Shown here: piece after piece, positions 8,429 to 17,591 of the stretch
Layout of the letters: the number at the start of each line of letters is the position of its first letter
Position numbering within the stretch: position 1 is the first letter of the stretch
Source of the DNA: Rhodobacteraceae bacterium F11138
GTDB lineage: Bacteria; Pseudomonadota; Alphaproteobacteria; Rhodobacterales; Rhodobacteraceae
Reading direction: 5' to 3'
Length of the DNA stretch: 64,000 nucleotides
Assembly (NCBI GenBank): GCA_016521575.1
Contig: JAEKDP010000004.1
Coordinates: 266,044-330,043 of the forward strand
Position numbers and translations under genes: made by a program
Notes under the pieces: generated by a model
Databases searched by the model: none
Seen by the model: only the letters and a program-made list of their open reading frames with translations
Told to the model about the DNA's origin: nothing

Positions 8429-9378
8429 TTGCCCTCTGTCTGGCCATAGTCAACCTGTGGAACGCCCAGGGATTTGGCGATGTCACGGTTCATCTGCGCG
8501 CGCTCATGTTCGGATTTGAAGCGCACATAGTGCAGCCGGGGAAACCGCAGCTGCAAAGTCGGCATGCCCCGGAACGGGCTGGAGTTTGCCAGAATAATCA
8601 GCGGCTTGCCCCGGTGCGGTGTTTTCACGGCCTCGCGCATCTGGTCCAGATTGTGCCCGTCGACCCAGACGGCAACTCCGCCGAATTGCTCGATCTTGGC
8701 GCCGATGTCGCCGACCTCCATCACCGAACCCATCGCCCCGTCACATTGCTGCCGGTTCACGTCCATGATCGCATACAGATTGTCGATGCGGTGATGTGCG
8801 GCGGCGGCGATGGCTTCCCAGGTCTGGCCCTCCTGCACTTCGCCGTCGGACATATAGACCCAGGTGCGCCCCGGTTCACCCCGGCGTTTGCGGCCCCAGG
8901 CCAATCCGGCGGCGGTCGAGAACCCGATGCCCAGCGTGCCGTTATGCACCTCCATGCCGGGGCTGTGTTCGGCCCCGATCATCTCGACGCTGGACCCGTC
9001 CTTGTTGAACATCTCCAACCCTTCCGGGGCCATGCGGCCGACTTCGATAAGGGTGGCATAGGCGACCAGCGCATAATGTGCGGGGGCAATGAACAGGCGG
9101 TCGAACTCGGGCGCGGCGGGGCCGTTGTACCCGGCCCCGGTGTGATAGTCGGGATTGTCCGCAGACGGTACGCCGCCAAACGGTTTCGGAATCATCGGCA
9201 GGGTCGGCGCGCCCAGGGTCAGCTCTTCGTTATAAAGCCAGGCCAGTTGCTCGGCGGCCGAACAGGCCTGGGACAGATAGCCACCGTTGTTGCGCATGGC
9301 ATGTTCGAACACGCGGCGGCGGATGCCAAGGGCGACCTCCTCGGTGCTCTTGTCGTTGCGGCGCAGGGCTTCGGGCAT
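8425..9378 (-). CDS. Transketolase, N-terminal (thiamine diphosphate-binding) subunit
   Basis: A 317-residue protein matching the first domain of transketolase. The thiamine diphosphate/Mg2+ motif reads SDGE (177-180) and ends at N208 in IMDVN. The N-terminal YLSQACSAAEQLAWLY helix and EHSPGMEVHNGTLG segment are also typical. The usual GDG is SDG here. It is located 74 bases after the sugar-binding protein gene in the same direction, with a hairpin in the gap, and overlaps the C-terminal subunit. Together they should transfer a two-carbon ketol unit between a ketose phosphate and an aldehyde acceptor. Confidence 0.9.
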   Translation of the reverse strand: MPEALRRNDKSTEEVALGIRRRVFEHAMRNNGGYLSQACSAAEQLAWLYNEELTLGAPTLPMIPKPFGGVPSADNPDYHTGAGYNGPAAPEFDRLFIAPAHYALVAYATLIEVGRMAPEGLEMFNKDGSSVEMIGAEHSPGMEVHNGTLGIGFSTAAGLAWGRKRRGEPGRTWVYMSDGEVQEGQTWEAIAAAAHHRIDNLYAIMDVNRQQCDGAMGSVMEVGDIGAKIEQFGGVAVWVDGHNLDQMREAVKTPHRGKPLIILANSSPFRGMPTLQLRFPRLHYVRFKSEHERAQMNRDIAKSLGVPQVDYGQTEGK

Positions 9379-9417
9379 GGCAGAACCTTCTGAACGTCAT
9401 TCGGCGGGATTTGTGCA

Positions 9418-9436
9418 GGGGGCCAGCCCGGCCCCC
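9418..9436 (-). terminator. Hairpin between binding-protein gene and transketolase genes
   Basis: GGGGGCC (9418-9424) and GGCCCCC (9430-9436) form a 7-bp GC stem with a 5-base loop, just downstream of the sugar-binding protein stop. There is no T-tract. Such stems commonly protect the binding-protein message or partly terminate, giving more binding protein than downstream enzymes. Confidence 0.5.
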
Positions 9437-9452
9437 CGCGGGATCGTCGGTG

Positions 9453-10505
9453 TCAGCGTGACGGCAGCGGCATCCAATCCGGAACCGCCACGTCGGCATG
9501 CGCGAATTGCGGCATCTGTTGCGACAGGGATTCCATGTTGGTGATGTCCTTTTCATTCAGGAAATCCTGCGTGATCAGGGTTGGCGGCACGATGACGGAT
9601 TCTCCGGGGTCTTCGCCGGCCAGCATCATCGCCAATGCCCGCACGCTGACCTCGCCGACCACAGCCGGATTGGTGGCGACGGTTGCCGCCCAGGCGCTGT
9701 CCGGTTCGCGCATGGCCGAGATATCCGCTGTCGACACATCGGCGGAATAGATCTTGATGTCGCTGGACAGACCGGCTTCGTCCACGGCGATCTTCACCCC
9801 TTTGGCGAATTCGTCATAGGGTGCGAAAATCACGTTGATGTCGGGATTGGCCTGCAGCACCGAGCGGGCCTGATTGGCGTTCGAATTGGCAATCGGATTG
9901 TCCAGCGTGCCGAATTGCGCCACCTCCGTGATGCCTGAATACTCGGCGCGGATATCCTGCCAGGCCTTGTCGCGGCGATCCAGCGGCGCGATGCCCGGCA
10001 CATAGACATAGGCCGCATTCCAGCTATCGCCATTGTCCTTGATTGCCTGTTCCAGCGCCAGCTTGCCCAGCAGATAATCGGATTGTTCGATCTGTGGGAT
10101 GGCCGCGTTCTCGACGTCCACATCGAAGGCCACGACCTTGATGCCCGCATCCACCGCACGCTGCGCGGCCTCTTGCATCGACTCGGTCAGGCCATGCTGG
10201 ATGATGATGCCGTCCACGCCCAGGGCAATGGCCTGATCAACCATATCCGCCTGCAAGGCTGCGTCCTGGCGGCTGTCCAGAACCCGCAGATCGACACCCA
10301 GGGCTTCGGCTTGCGCTTCGACACCGCCCAGGTAGGCCTGAAAGAAATCACCGGTGGACAGATAGCGCACCAGCGCAATCTGCACCTCGCCCGCGTTGTC
10401 GAAAGGGGCCGGCATGTCCGCGGCCTGTACGGCGCCTCCCAATGCCGTGCTGGCCAGAAAGGCCGCGCTGCCCAGTTTGATGAATCCGCGTCTGAAAAGT
10501 TCCAT
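9453..10505 (-). CDS. Sugar ABC transporter substrate-binding protein (RbsB-type)
   Basis: A 350-residue periplasmic binding protein of the ribose/galactose class. The N-terminus has a twin-arginine-like motif, RRGFIK, ahead of a hydrophobic stretch ending in VQA-AD near residue 29, so export by Tat is possible but unproven. The mature part shows the family landmarks: the ALGVDGIIIQHG strand-loop of the first lobe and the IKIYSADVS hinge region. It precedes the transketolase genes and follows the RbsC-type permease gene with a 38-base gap. From the linked kinase and isomerase genes, the ligand may be a 5-modified ribose such as 5-methylthioribose or 5-deoxyribose; that is inference. Confidence 0.9.
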   Translation of the reverse strand: MELFRRGFIKLGSAAFLASTALGGAVQAADMPAPFDNAGEVQIALVRYLSTGDFFQAYLGGVEAQAEALGVDLRVLDSRQDAALQADMVDQAIALGVDGIIIQHGLTESMQEAAQRAVDAGIKVVAFDVDVENAAIPQIEQSDYLLGKLALEQAIKDNGDSWNAAYVYVPGIAPLDRRDKAWQDIRAEYSGITEVAQFGTLDNPIANSNANQARSVLQANPDINVIFAPYDEFAKGVKIAVDEAGLSSDIKIYSADVSTADISAMREPDSAWAATVATNPAVVGEVSVRALAMMLAGEDPGESVIVPPTLITQDFLNEKDITNMESLSQQMPQFAHADVAVPDWMPLPSR

Positions 10506-10543
10506 TTTGTCCTCCCATTGGACGATTGTGCGGTTCCCCGCGA

Positions 10544-11557
10544 TCAGTGCCCGCCGCCACCCCGTCTTGACGACAGCGCAAAAGTGAACACAAGAGCGAC
10601 GACAAGCACCGCCCCTTTGACGAAATCCTGTGTATAATAGGGCGCATTCATCATCGTCAGCCCCTGCAACAGGATGCCGACAAAAAGCGCGCCGACCGCG
10701 GTGCCAAAGGCATTCGGTTTGGCCGCGCCCAGCACCGCAAACCCGATCAGACCGGCAGCGACGGAATCCAGCAACAGGTTGTTGCCGCTGGCGATGTCGC
10801 CACGCCCCAGCCGCGCCGCCAGCAGAATACCCCCGACCGAGGCCAGCACGCCCGAAATCATGTAGGCAAGGATCTTGTAGCGGGTCACGTTGGTTCCCGC
10901 CAATCCGGCCGCGCGCTCATTCGAGCCGATGGCATACATCAGCCGCCCGTGGCGCGTCAGTTCCAGGAACACCCAGACCAGCACACCGACGATCAGGAAC
11001 ACCACCACCGGCACCGGGATCAGGTTTTCCAGTACCAGATCGAACCGATGCCGTCCCAGCCACAGAAAGGCGGGCGAAAACACGCCCTCGGCGGTCGAGC
11101 CATCGGGCAGGTTCATACCCGTGGAAATCGACCGCCCCTCGGTCGGAATGCGCTGCAGGCCGATCAGCAGGAACATCATCCCCAGCGTCGCCAGCAGGTC
11201 GGGCACCTTCATCTTGACGATCAGCAGCCCGTTGACCAGCCCGACCAACGCGCCCATCAGCAGACAGGCAATGACGGCCACCACGGCGGATTGTTCAAGC
11301 ACGACCATCATATAGGCCGACAGCATCAAGGCCGACGTAGCCACCGATCCGATCGACAGGTCAAACCCGCCCACAACAAGCGTACAGGTCACCCCCAGGG
11401 CAAGAATGCCGGTGATGGCCACCGATTGAAAAATGAACACGGCCGAACGCGGCCCGGCGAACCCGCTGGCCGCAACACTGAAGAAAATCACCAATCCGGC
11501 CAGCAGGATCAGAAACCCGTAACGGATCGCGAAATTCAGGATAGTCTGGTTTTGCAT
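10544..11557 (-). CDS. Sugar ABC transporter permease (RbsC-type)
   Basis: A 337-residue polytopic inner-membrane protein of the RbsC family, with about 8-10 hydrophobic segments. It has the conserved ALGVTCTLVVGGFDLSIGS stretch near residue 60 and the GSNERAAGLAGTNV cytoplasmic loop, which contacts the ATPase. It is separated by only 4 bases from the ATPase gene upstream. It should form a homodimeric channel served by the double-domain ATPase and the RbsB-type binding protein. Confidence 0.92.
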   Translation of the reverse strand: MQNQTILNFAIRYGFLILLAGLVIFFSVAASGFAGPRSAVFIFQSVAITGILALGVTCTLVVGGFDLSIGSVATSALMLSAYMMVVLEQSAVVAVIACLLMGALVGLVNGLLIVKMKVPDLLATLGMMFLLIGLQRIPTEGRSISTGMNLPDGSTAEGVFSPAFLWLGRHRFDLVLENLIPVPVVVFLIVGVLVWVFLELTRHGRLMYAIGSNERAAGLAGTNVTRYKILAYMISGVLASVGGILLAARLGRGDIASGNNLLLDSVAAGLIGFAVLGAAKPNAFGTAVGALFVGILLQGLTMMNAPYYTQDFVKGAVLVVALVFTFALSSRRGGGGH

Positions 11558-11561
11558 CGTT

Positions 11562-13073
11562 TCAGTTCAGCCCCATTGCGATTTCCTGACCGGAGATCTG
11601 AGCCAGCATCCGGTTGAGATCGACGTTTTCATTGCGGTGTTCACCCACCAGTGCTTCTTCATTCAGGATTATGATGCGGTCGGCAATTTCCAGCGCCTCG
11701 TCCGGTTCAGCCGCGAACACCAGCGTCGCGCGGTCTGCGGCCCCGTCCCGGATGCGGTTGCCGATATCGCGCCGCGCGCGGATATCCACGCCCTGGAACG
11801 GTTCGTCCAGCAACAGCACCTGACTGGGCTCGGCCAGCCAGCGCCCGACCATGACTTTCTGCTGATTGCCCCCTGACAGCGTGTCGATCGCGTCGTTGGA
11901 CCCCTGACACACGATGCCAAGGTGATCGATCATCGAACGTGCGGTGGTGCGCTCGCTGGTGGCGGACAGGAACGACAGGTGCGAATGACGGCGCGTGAAC
12001 GGCAGGGTGATGTTGCCGGTGATGTCCAGATCCGGGATGACACCATTGCTGGCGCGATCCTTGGAACACAGAAAGACCCCCGAGCGGATCGCGTCACGCG
12101 GCGATACAGGCGCGTACTGCGTCCCGTTCAGGGTCATCGTCCCGCCCGCGGCCGGTGCCAGCCCGAACAGGATCGACGCCAGTGCGGATTTGCCGCTGCC
12201 CAACAGCCCGGTCACCGCGACCACCTCGCCCCGGCAGACGCTCAGATCGATCGGGGGACTATCGGGGGACAACTGCAAGCCTTGCAGACGCAAGACCTGA
12301 GGGCCGGGCGCGGGAATGGTGATGTCAACCGAGGTCAACCCGTGTCCCAGCATCGCGGTGACCGCACCTTCGTAATCCAGCGGCGTGTCTTCAAAAACAC
12401 CGGAAATCTGCCCGTCCCGCATCGAAATGATACGGTCCGCGATGCGGCGGATGTCGGACATGCGATGTGAAATATACAGGATCGCCACACCCTGTTCGCG
12501 CAGACGATCCAGCAATGCGAACAGCCGTTCGGCTTCGGTTGCGGACAGCGACGAGGTCGGTTCGTCCAGGATCAGAACCTTGGGATGGCGTGCCATGGCG
12601 CGCGCAATGGCGATCAGCTGCCGTTCGGCAACGCCCAGATCGCCGACCTTGGCGCGCACATCCAGATCCAGCCCCATTGCCGCTGCGATCCGACTCGCTT
12701 CGGCACGCAGCGCGCGGCTGCGGACAAAGAAGCCGGATCCGGCGTCGGCCAACCGGTCCAGCATAAGATTCGATGCGACGTCCAGATCGGGGATGACGCC
12801 ATCGTTGATCGATTGATGAACCGTGACGACACCCGCCCGGATCGCTTCGGCCGGTGTCGCCGGAGCATAGGGCTGACCGAACAGTTCGATACGGCCGCCA
12901 TCGGGTTGATGCACGCCGCACAACAGCTTGACCAGCGTCGATTTTCCGGCCCCGTTGGCCCCCATCAGAACCGTCACCTGCCCCGATGCCAGGGTCAGGT
13001 CAATACCGCGCAAGACCCGGTTTGGCCCGAATGCCTTTTCGACTCCGGCAATGGTGCAGGCTGCATTCGTCAT
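11562..13073 (-). CDS. Sugar ABC transporter ATP-binding protein (RbsA-type, two ATPase domains)
   Basis: A 503-residue ATPase with two fused nucleotide-binding domains, as in RbsA/MglA. The first has Walker A GANGAGKST near residue 35 and Walker B VLILDEPTSS. Its signature position reads LGVAERQ instead of LSGGQ. The second has GLLGSGKS, the signature LSGGNQQK and VLLLDEPFQG. ATG 13073 is used because a longer in-frame extension would run across the divergent promoter region. It is the first gene of the minus-strand operon importer-transketolase-RuBisCO-like protein, and is read away from the kinase gene at 13187. Confidence 0.92.
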   Translation of the reverse strand: MTNAACTIAGVEKAFGPNRVLRGIDLTLASGQVTVLMGANGAGKSTLVKLLCGVHQPDGGRIELFGQPYAPATPAEAIRAGVVTVHQSINDGVIPDLDVASNLMLDRLADAGSGFFVRSRALRAEASRIAAAMGLDLDVRAKVGDLGVAERQLIAIARAMARHPKVLILDEPTSSLSATEAERLFALLDRLREQGVAILYISHRMSDIRRIADRIISMRDGQISGVFEDTPLDYEGAVTAMLGHGLTSVDITIPAPGPQVLRLQGLQLSPDSPPIDLSVCRGEVVAVTGLLGSGKSALASILFGLAPAAGGTMTLNGTQYAPVSPRDAIRSGVFLCSKDRASNGVIPDLDITGNITLPFTRRHSHLSFLSATSERTTARSMIDHLGIVCQGSNDAIDTLSGGNQQKVMVGRWLAEPSQVLLLDEPFQGVDIRARRDIGNRIRDGAADRATLVFAAEPDEALEIADRIIILNEEALVGEHRNENVDLNRMLAQISGQEIAMGLN

Positions 13074-13186
13074 CTGGTCCTCCCGCAGCGGATCGTTAGG
13101 CGCAAAATGACAAATGTCAACACTCTTGACAAATGATAGGCACAAGTCAGAGTGATGGCGCGAAAACGGAGGATGGAGGACCACCG
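13074..13186. promoter_or_regulatory. Divergent promoter/operator region of the 5-modified-sugar locus
   Basis: This 113-base region separates the two arms of the locus. It holds TGACAAATGTCA (13108-13119), nearly palindromic, and TGACAAATGAT (13127-13137). These are direct repeats with starts 19 bases apart. On the minus strand TTGACA (complement of 13115-13120) followed after 17 bases by AACGAT makes a plausible sigma-70 promoter. On the plus strand TTGACA lies at 13126-13131 without a clear -10 box. The repeats overlap both -35 boxes, as expected for an operator of the SorC-type regulator encoded at the end of the plus arm. A strong purine-rich ribosome-binding site precedes 13187. Confidence 0.55.
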
Positions 13187-14452
13187 ATGAGCAACCTGCC
13201 TGCGGGCTATGCCCCCCTGACAGTGGAAACCCTGGGTGCCCGGCTGGGCGGTCTGAAAGACGTGGCCAGCCGCATCGGCGGCGATCCCGGCACATGGGAC
13301 GTGCGCGAAGTCGGAGATGGCAATCTCAATCTGGTGTTCATCGTCAGCGGCCCAACCGGCAGCGTCGTGGTCAAGCAGGCCCTGCCCTATGTGCGGCTGG
13401 TCGGCGACAGCTGGCCCCTGCCGCTGAAACGGGCGTTCTTCGAATACCACGCCCTGACCAGGCAGGCTGCGCGGGACCCCGGCGTGGTTCCGGGCGTCTA
13501 TCATTTCGACGAAGCGCAAGCCTTGATCGTGATGGAATTCCTGACGCCTCATACCATCCTGCGCGGGCGTCTGATCGCGGGGCAGAAAACCGGCGGGTTG
13601 GCCGACACTCTGGGCCGGTTTGCTGCCCGCACCGCCTTTCGCGGGTCGGACCTGAGCCTGCCCACCGCCGAGCGCAAGGCCGACGCGGCACTGTTCCTGG
13701 CCAACGTCGAACTCTGCGACATTACCGAGGGGCTGGTGTTCACCGACCCCTATTTCGATGCAGAGCGCAATCATCACACCGCCGGGCTGAACCCGGTGGT
13801 CGCGATGCTGCGCAGCGATGTCGCGATGAAGACCCAAGTGCAACACATGCTGACCCGTTTTGCCAGCAACGGCGAAACCATGTTGCACGGGGATCTGCAT
13901 ACCGGATCGGTCATGTGCACCGGGGATGACGTCAAGGTGATCGACCCGGAATTCGCCTGTTATGGGCCGATGGGTTTTGATCTGGGCATGATGCTGGCCA
14001 ATTTCCTGATGGCCTATTTCAGCCAGCCGGCCCATCGCAGCGCGTCGGATCTGAAGGATTTCCAGGATTGGATCCTGCTGGTGACGCAAGACATATGTGC
14101 CGCCTACACAGACGAATTTACCCGGCTCTGGCATGACGAACGCACCGGTATTCTGTATCCCCGCAGCCTGTTCGAGGACCAGGGACACAGTTCAGAGGCC
14201 GCACTGACCCAGAAGCTGGCTGCGATCTGGCAGGATGCGATGGGGTTCTGCGGCATCGAAATGCACCGCCGGGTGCTGTCGCTGGCCCACAACGCCGAAT
14301 TCGAGACCATCGAGGACGAGACCCTGCGCGCGGGTCTTGAGGCTCGCAACCTGATGATGGGCCGGGATCTGATCCTGAACCGGGCCGATACCGCGGATGC
14401 GGGCGCCCTGATCGCGCTCGCCCAAAGCTATAACGAAAGGGACTTCACATGA
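13187..14452 (+). CDS. mtnK: 5-methylthioribose kinase-like protein (MtnK family)
   Basis: A 421-residue protein of the aminoglycoside-phosphotransferase-like kinase fold. It carries the MtnK signatures HGDLHTGS (234-241, catalytic aspartate and Mg2+ binding) and DPEFACYGPMGFDLG (253-267), where DPE replaces the DFG of protein kinases. The GDGNLN nucleotide loop lies at 43-48. Length matches the family (about 400). The known reaction is ATP-dependent phosphorylation of 5-methylthioribose at O1; relatives phosphorylate 5-deoxyribose, and sequence alone cannot separate these. ATG 13187 follows a GGAGGA-type ribosome-binding site. The stop overlaps the start of mtnA as ATGA, linking kinase and isomerase. 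Confidence 0.88.
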   Translation: MSNLPAGYAPLTVETLGARLGGLKDVASRIGGDPGTWDVREVGDGNLNLVFIVSGPTGSVVVKQALPYVRLVGDSWPLPLKRAFFEYHALTRQAARDPGVVPGVYHFDEAQALIVMEFLTPHTILRGRLIAGQKTGGLADTLGRFAARTAFRGSDLSLPTAERKADAALFLANVELCDITEGLVFTDPYFDAERNHHTAGLNPVVAMLRSDVAMKTQVQHMLTRFASNGETMLHGDLHTGSVMCTGDDVKVIDPEFACYGPMGFDLGMMLANFLMAYFSQPAHRSASDLKDFQDWILLVTQDICAAYTDEFTRLWHDERTGILYPRSLFEDQGHSSEAALTQKLAAIWQDAMGFCGIEMHRRVLSLAHNAEFETIEDETLRAGLEARNLMMGRDLILNRADTADAGALIALAQSYNERDFT

Positions 14453-15552
14453 AGGTCAACGGCACCCCCTACCGGTCGATCTGGTATGATCACGACACCG
14501 CCGAGGTTCGCATCATCGATCAACGCTGGCTGCCCCATGATTTCCGCATTGCCACGCTGAAATCGCGCGCCGATTTTGCCACCGCGATTTATGAAATGTG
14601 GGTGCGGGGTGCTCCTTTGATCGGGGTAACCGCGGCCTACGGCATGGCCGAAGACATGGCGCGCGATCCATCGGATGCCAATCTGGACGCCACCTGGGAG
14701 GCATTGAACGCCACCCGTCCCACCGCCATCAACCTGCGGTGGGCGCTGGACCGATGCCGCGCCCATCTGGCCCCCTTGGCCCCGGCCGACCGCGCCGAGG
14801 CCGCGATGCAACTGGCGCATGACATGGCAGAGGAAGACGTGGACATAAACCGTCGCATCGGGCAGCACGGTCTGGCGCTTATCCGCGACATTGCATCGCG
14901 CAAACCGGCAGGAGAGCCGGTCCGCCTGTTGACCCATTGCAACGCCGGCTGGCTGGCCACCGTGGACTGGGGCACCGCCACCAGCCCGATGTTCCAGGCG
15001 GCGGATGCCGGGTTGAATATCCATGTCTGGGTGGATGAAACCCGCCCACGCAATCAGGGTGCCCTGACCGCATGGGAGCTGAACAGCCACGGCGTCAGCC
15101 ACGCCTATGTCACCGACAATGCCGGCGGGCATCTGATGCAGCATGGCATGGTCGACATGGTCATCACAGGCACCGACCGCACCACCGCGCAAGGCGATGT
15201 GTGCAACAAGATCGGCACCTATCTCAAGGCGCTGGCGGCGCAGGACAACAACGTGCCGTTCTATGTCGCCCTGCCTTCGCCCACCATCGACTGGACATTG
15301 CGCGACGGCGTGGCCGAAATCCCGATCGAGGAACGCAACCCCCGCGAAGTCAGCCATGTCCAGGGGATCGGAACCGATGGGGCCATCACCGAAGTACAGG
15401 TGACGCCCCAGGGTTCGGAAGTCGGCAATCCAGCCTTCGATGTCACCCCGGCGAGGCTGGTCACCGGCCTGATCACCGAACGCGGCACCAGCCCGGCGAC
15501 CGCCGAAGGCCTGGCAGCGATGTTCCCGGAACACGCCAGCAAGGTGGCCTGA
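14449..15552 (+). CDS. mtnA: S-methyl-5-thioribose-1-phosphate isomerase (MtnA-type)
   Basis: A 367-residue aldose-ketose isomerase of the MtnA/eIF2B-related family. The catalytic pair is intact: C164 in THCNAGWLAT and D243 in GTDRTT. The substrate-binding RGAPLIGV segment is at 53-60, and the C-terminal NPAFDVTPARLVTGLITERG block is typical of MtnA. It converts 5-methylthioribose-1-phosphate, or the 5-deoxy analogue, to the ribulose-1-phosphate. It is placed between the kinase gene (4-base overlap) and the aldolase gene (TGATG overlap), so three consecutive pathway steps are translated from one message. Confidence 0.92.
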   Translation: MKVNGTPYRSIWYDHDTAEVRIIDQRWLPHDFRIATLKSRADFATAIYEMWVRGAPLIGVTAAYGMAEDMARDPSDANLDATWEALNATRPTAINLRWALDRCRAHLAPLAPADRAEAAMQLAHDMAEEDVDINRRIGQHGLALIRDIASRKPAGEPVRLLTHCNAGWLATVDWGTATSPMFQAADAGLNIHVWVDETRPRNQGALTAWELNSHGVSHAYVTDNAGGHLMQHGMVDMVITGTDRTTAQGDVCNKIGTYLKALAAQDNNVPFYVALPSPTIDWTLRDGVAEIPIEERNPREVSHVQGIGTDGAITEVQVTPQGSEVGNPAFDVTPARLVTGLITERGTSPATAEGLAAMFPEHASKVA

Positions 15553-17591
15553 TGAGCATGATTGAAAATCGCTGGTCCGACAAGGAAGCGGAGACATGGC
15601 TGACCCAGGCCGGGGACGATCCGGCGGACCGGGATCTCGCGTTGCGGGTCTATACCAGCCGCCTCATCGGTCAGAATCCCGATCTGGTGATGCACGGCGG
15701 CGGCAATACTTCGGTAAAGGTCACGCGCCCCGACCTGTTCGGCACGCCGCAACAGGTCCTGCACGTCAAGGGGTCGGGCTGGGATCTGGACACCATTCTT
15801 GCCCCCGGTCTGCCCGGCGTTCGGCTTGCGCCGCTTCACGATCTGCGCCGACTCGACGCGCTGTCGGATGAACAGATGGTCAACGTCCAGCGTCAGAACC
15901 TGCTGGACAGCACCGCACCCAACCCATCGGTTGAAACGCTGCTGCATGCCTATCTGCCGCACAAATACGTCGACCACACCCACGCCACGCCGTTTCTGGT
16001 GCTTGCCAACCTGCCGTATGCCGAAACGGTGGCACGACAGATCTTTGGCGACCGGCTGGCGATCGTGCCCTATATCATGCCGGGCTTCAAACTTTCGAAG
16101 GTCGCCGCCGAGGCATACGAGGCCAATCCGGATGTCGAAGGCATCCTGTTGCTGAACCATGGGCATTTCGCATTCGGCGAGACCGCGCGCGAAAGTTATG
16201 AACGCATTGTCGCACACACCAATGAAGCGGCGGCCTATCTGGGGATGGACAGCGCGACCCGTCTGGGCCACCGCACCACCGCCACAAAACCCGAAACCCT
16301 GCCCATGTTGCGCGGCATACTGGCTGAACGCGCCGGGCCGGACGCGCCGATGCCGGTGCTGGACCTGCGCAACGGCCCCGAGGTGATGGGCTTTCTCGAC
16401 CGCCCGGATGTGGCCGAGCTGTCAACCCGCGGCGTTGCCTCGCCCGATCATGTGATCCGCACCAAGGGCGCGCCGGTGGTGATCACCGCCGATCATCTGG
16501 CACAGGGGCGCGATGGAATCGCCGCCGCCATCGATGACTTCAGCGCCGCCTATCGCGACTATTTCAACCGCCAGAACGCCCGCGTCGGCGGCATCAAGAC
16601 GATGCTGACGCCGCTGCCCAACCTGGCATGGATCCACGGTGTCGGATTGGTCGGCATCGGAGCCAATGCCAAGGCCGCCTCGGTCGCCGCCGATATCGGT
16701 GAACAGAACCTGCGGGTGCGCGCCGTGGCCGAAGATGCGGGCGGGTTCCGCCCCATCGGCGAAGACGATCTGTTTGATATGGAATACTGGTCGCTGGAGC
16801 AGGCCAAGCTGGGCAAGGGCACACCGCCCGCGCTGGGGGGGCGTGTGGTGATGATCACAGGCGCAGCCGGTGCCATCGGACAGGCCACCGCCCGCGCCTT
16901 TGCCGATCAGGGGGCGCAGCTTGTGCTGGTGGATCGCGATGAAGCCGCATTGAAGACCGCGCTGGAAATGCTGGGCACACACCATACGGCCATTGCGCTG
17001 GACGTCACCGCCGAAAATGCGGCGGAAAGCGCGATCCAACGGGCCGTCGAAACCTTTGGCGGGCTGGACATATTGGTGTCCAATGCCGGCGCCGCCCTGA
17101 CCGGGTCCATGATGGAGTTGGCCGAATCAGATCTGCGCGATGCGTTCGAGTTGAATTTCTTTGCCCATCACCGCTTTGCCAGGGCCGCAAGCGCCCTGTT
17201 TCTGCGGCAGGAGCGTGGCGGTCAGATCCTGTTCAACATCTCGAAACAGGCCATCAATCCGGGGCGCAATTTCGGTGCCTACGGGCTGCCCAAGGCCTCG
17301 ACCCTGTTCCTGATGCGGCAACTGGCGCTGGAACTGGGCGAGTTCGGCATAAGGGTCAACGGCATCAACGCCGATCGCATCCGCTCAGGATTGCTGACCG
17401 ATGCGTTCATCAATGAACGAGCCACGGCGCGCGGCACCGACGCGGCGGGATACATGGCCGGCAACCTGCTGCGGCGCGAAGTCGAAGCACAGCACGTCGC
17501 CCGCGCGTTTGTCGCCCTAGCCCTGTCAGAACGGACCACGGCCCATGTGATGACCGTGGACGGGGGAAACATCGAAGCCGCGTTGCGCTAG
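15552..17591 (+). CDS. Bifunctional class II aldolase / short-chain dehydrogenase
   Basis: A 679-residue two-domain enzyme. Residues 1 to about 420 are a class II aldolase/adducin-type domain with HGGGNTSVK (48-56), E128 and the metal-binding H142/H144 in DHTHA, and NHGHFAFG (202-209). Residues 428-679 are a short-chain dehydrogenase with the NAD-binding TGAAGAIG (436-443), S564 and the YGLPK catalytic motif (577-581). The architecture matches rhamnulose-1-phosphate aldolase/dehydrogenase fusions of alphaproteobacteria. After MtnA, the expected substrate is a 5-modified ribulose-1-phosphate, cleaved to dihydroxyacetone phosphate and a substituted acetaldehyde, which the dehydrogenase half could oxidise or reduce. 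The start is ATG 15552, sharing one base with the mtnA stop. Confidence 0.85.
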   Translation: MSMIENRWSDKEAETWLTQAGDDPADRDLALRVYTSRLIGQNPDLVMHGGGNTSVKVTRPDLFGTPQQVLHVKGSGWDLDTILAPGLPGVRLAPLHDLRRLDALSDEQMVNVQRQNLLDSTAPNPSVETLLHAYLPHKYVDHTHATPFLVLANLPYAETVARQIFGDRLAIVPYIMPGFKLSKVAAEAYEANPDVEGILLLNHGHFAFGETARESYERIVAHTNEAAAYLGMDSATRLGHRTTATKPETLPMLRGILAERAGPDAPMPVLDLRNGPEVMGFLDRPDVAELSTRGVASPDHVIRTKGAPVVITADHLAQGRDGIAAAIDDFSAAYRDYFNRQNARVGGIKTMLTPLPNLAWIHGVGLVGIGANAKAASVAADIGEQNLRVRAVAEDAGGFRPIGEDDLFDMEYWSLEQAKLGKGTPPALGGRVVMITGAAGAIGQATARAFADQGAQLVLVDRDEAALKTALEMLGTHHTAIALDVTAENAAESAIQRAVETFGGLDILVSNAGAALTGSMMELAESDLRDAFELNFFAHHRFARAASALFLRQERGGQILFNISKQAINPGRNFGAYGLPKASTLFLMRQLALELGEFGIRVNGINADRIRSGLLTDAFINERATARGTDAAGYMAGNLLRREVEAQHVARAFVALALSERTTAHVMTVDGGNIEAALR

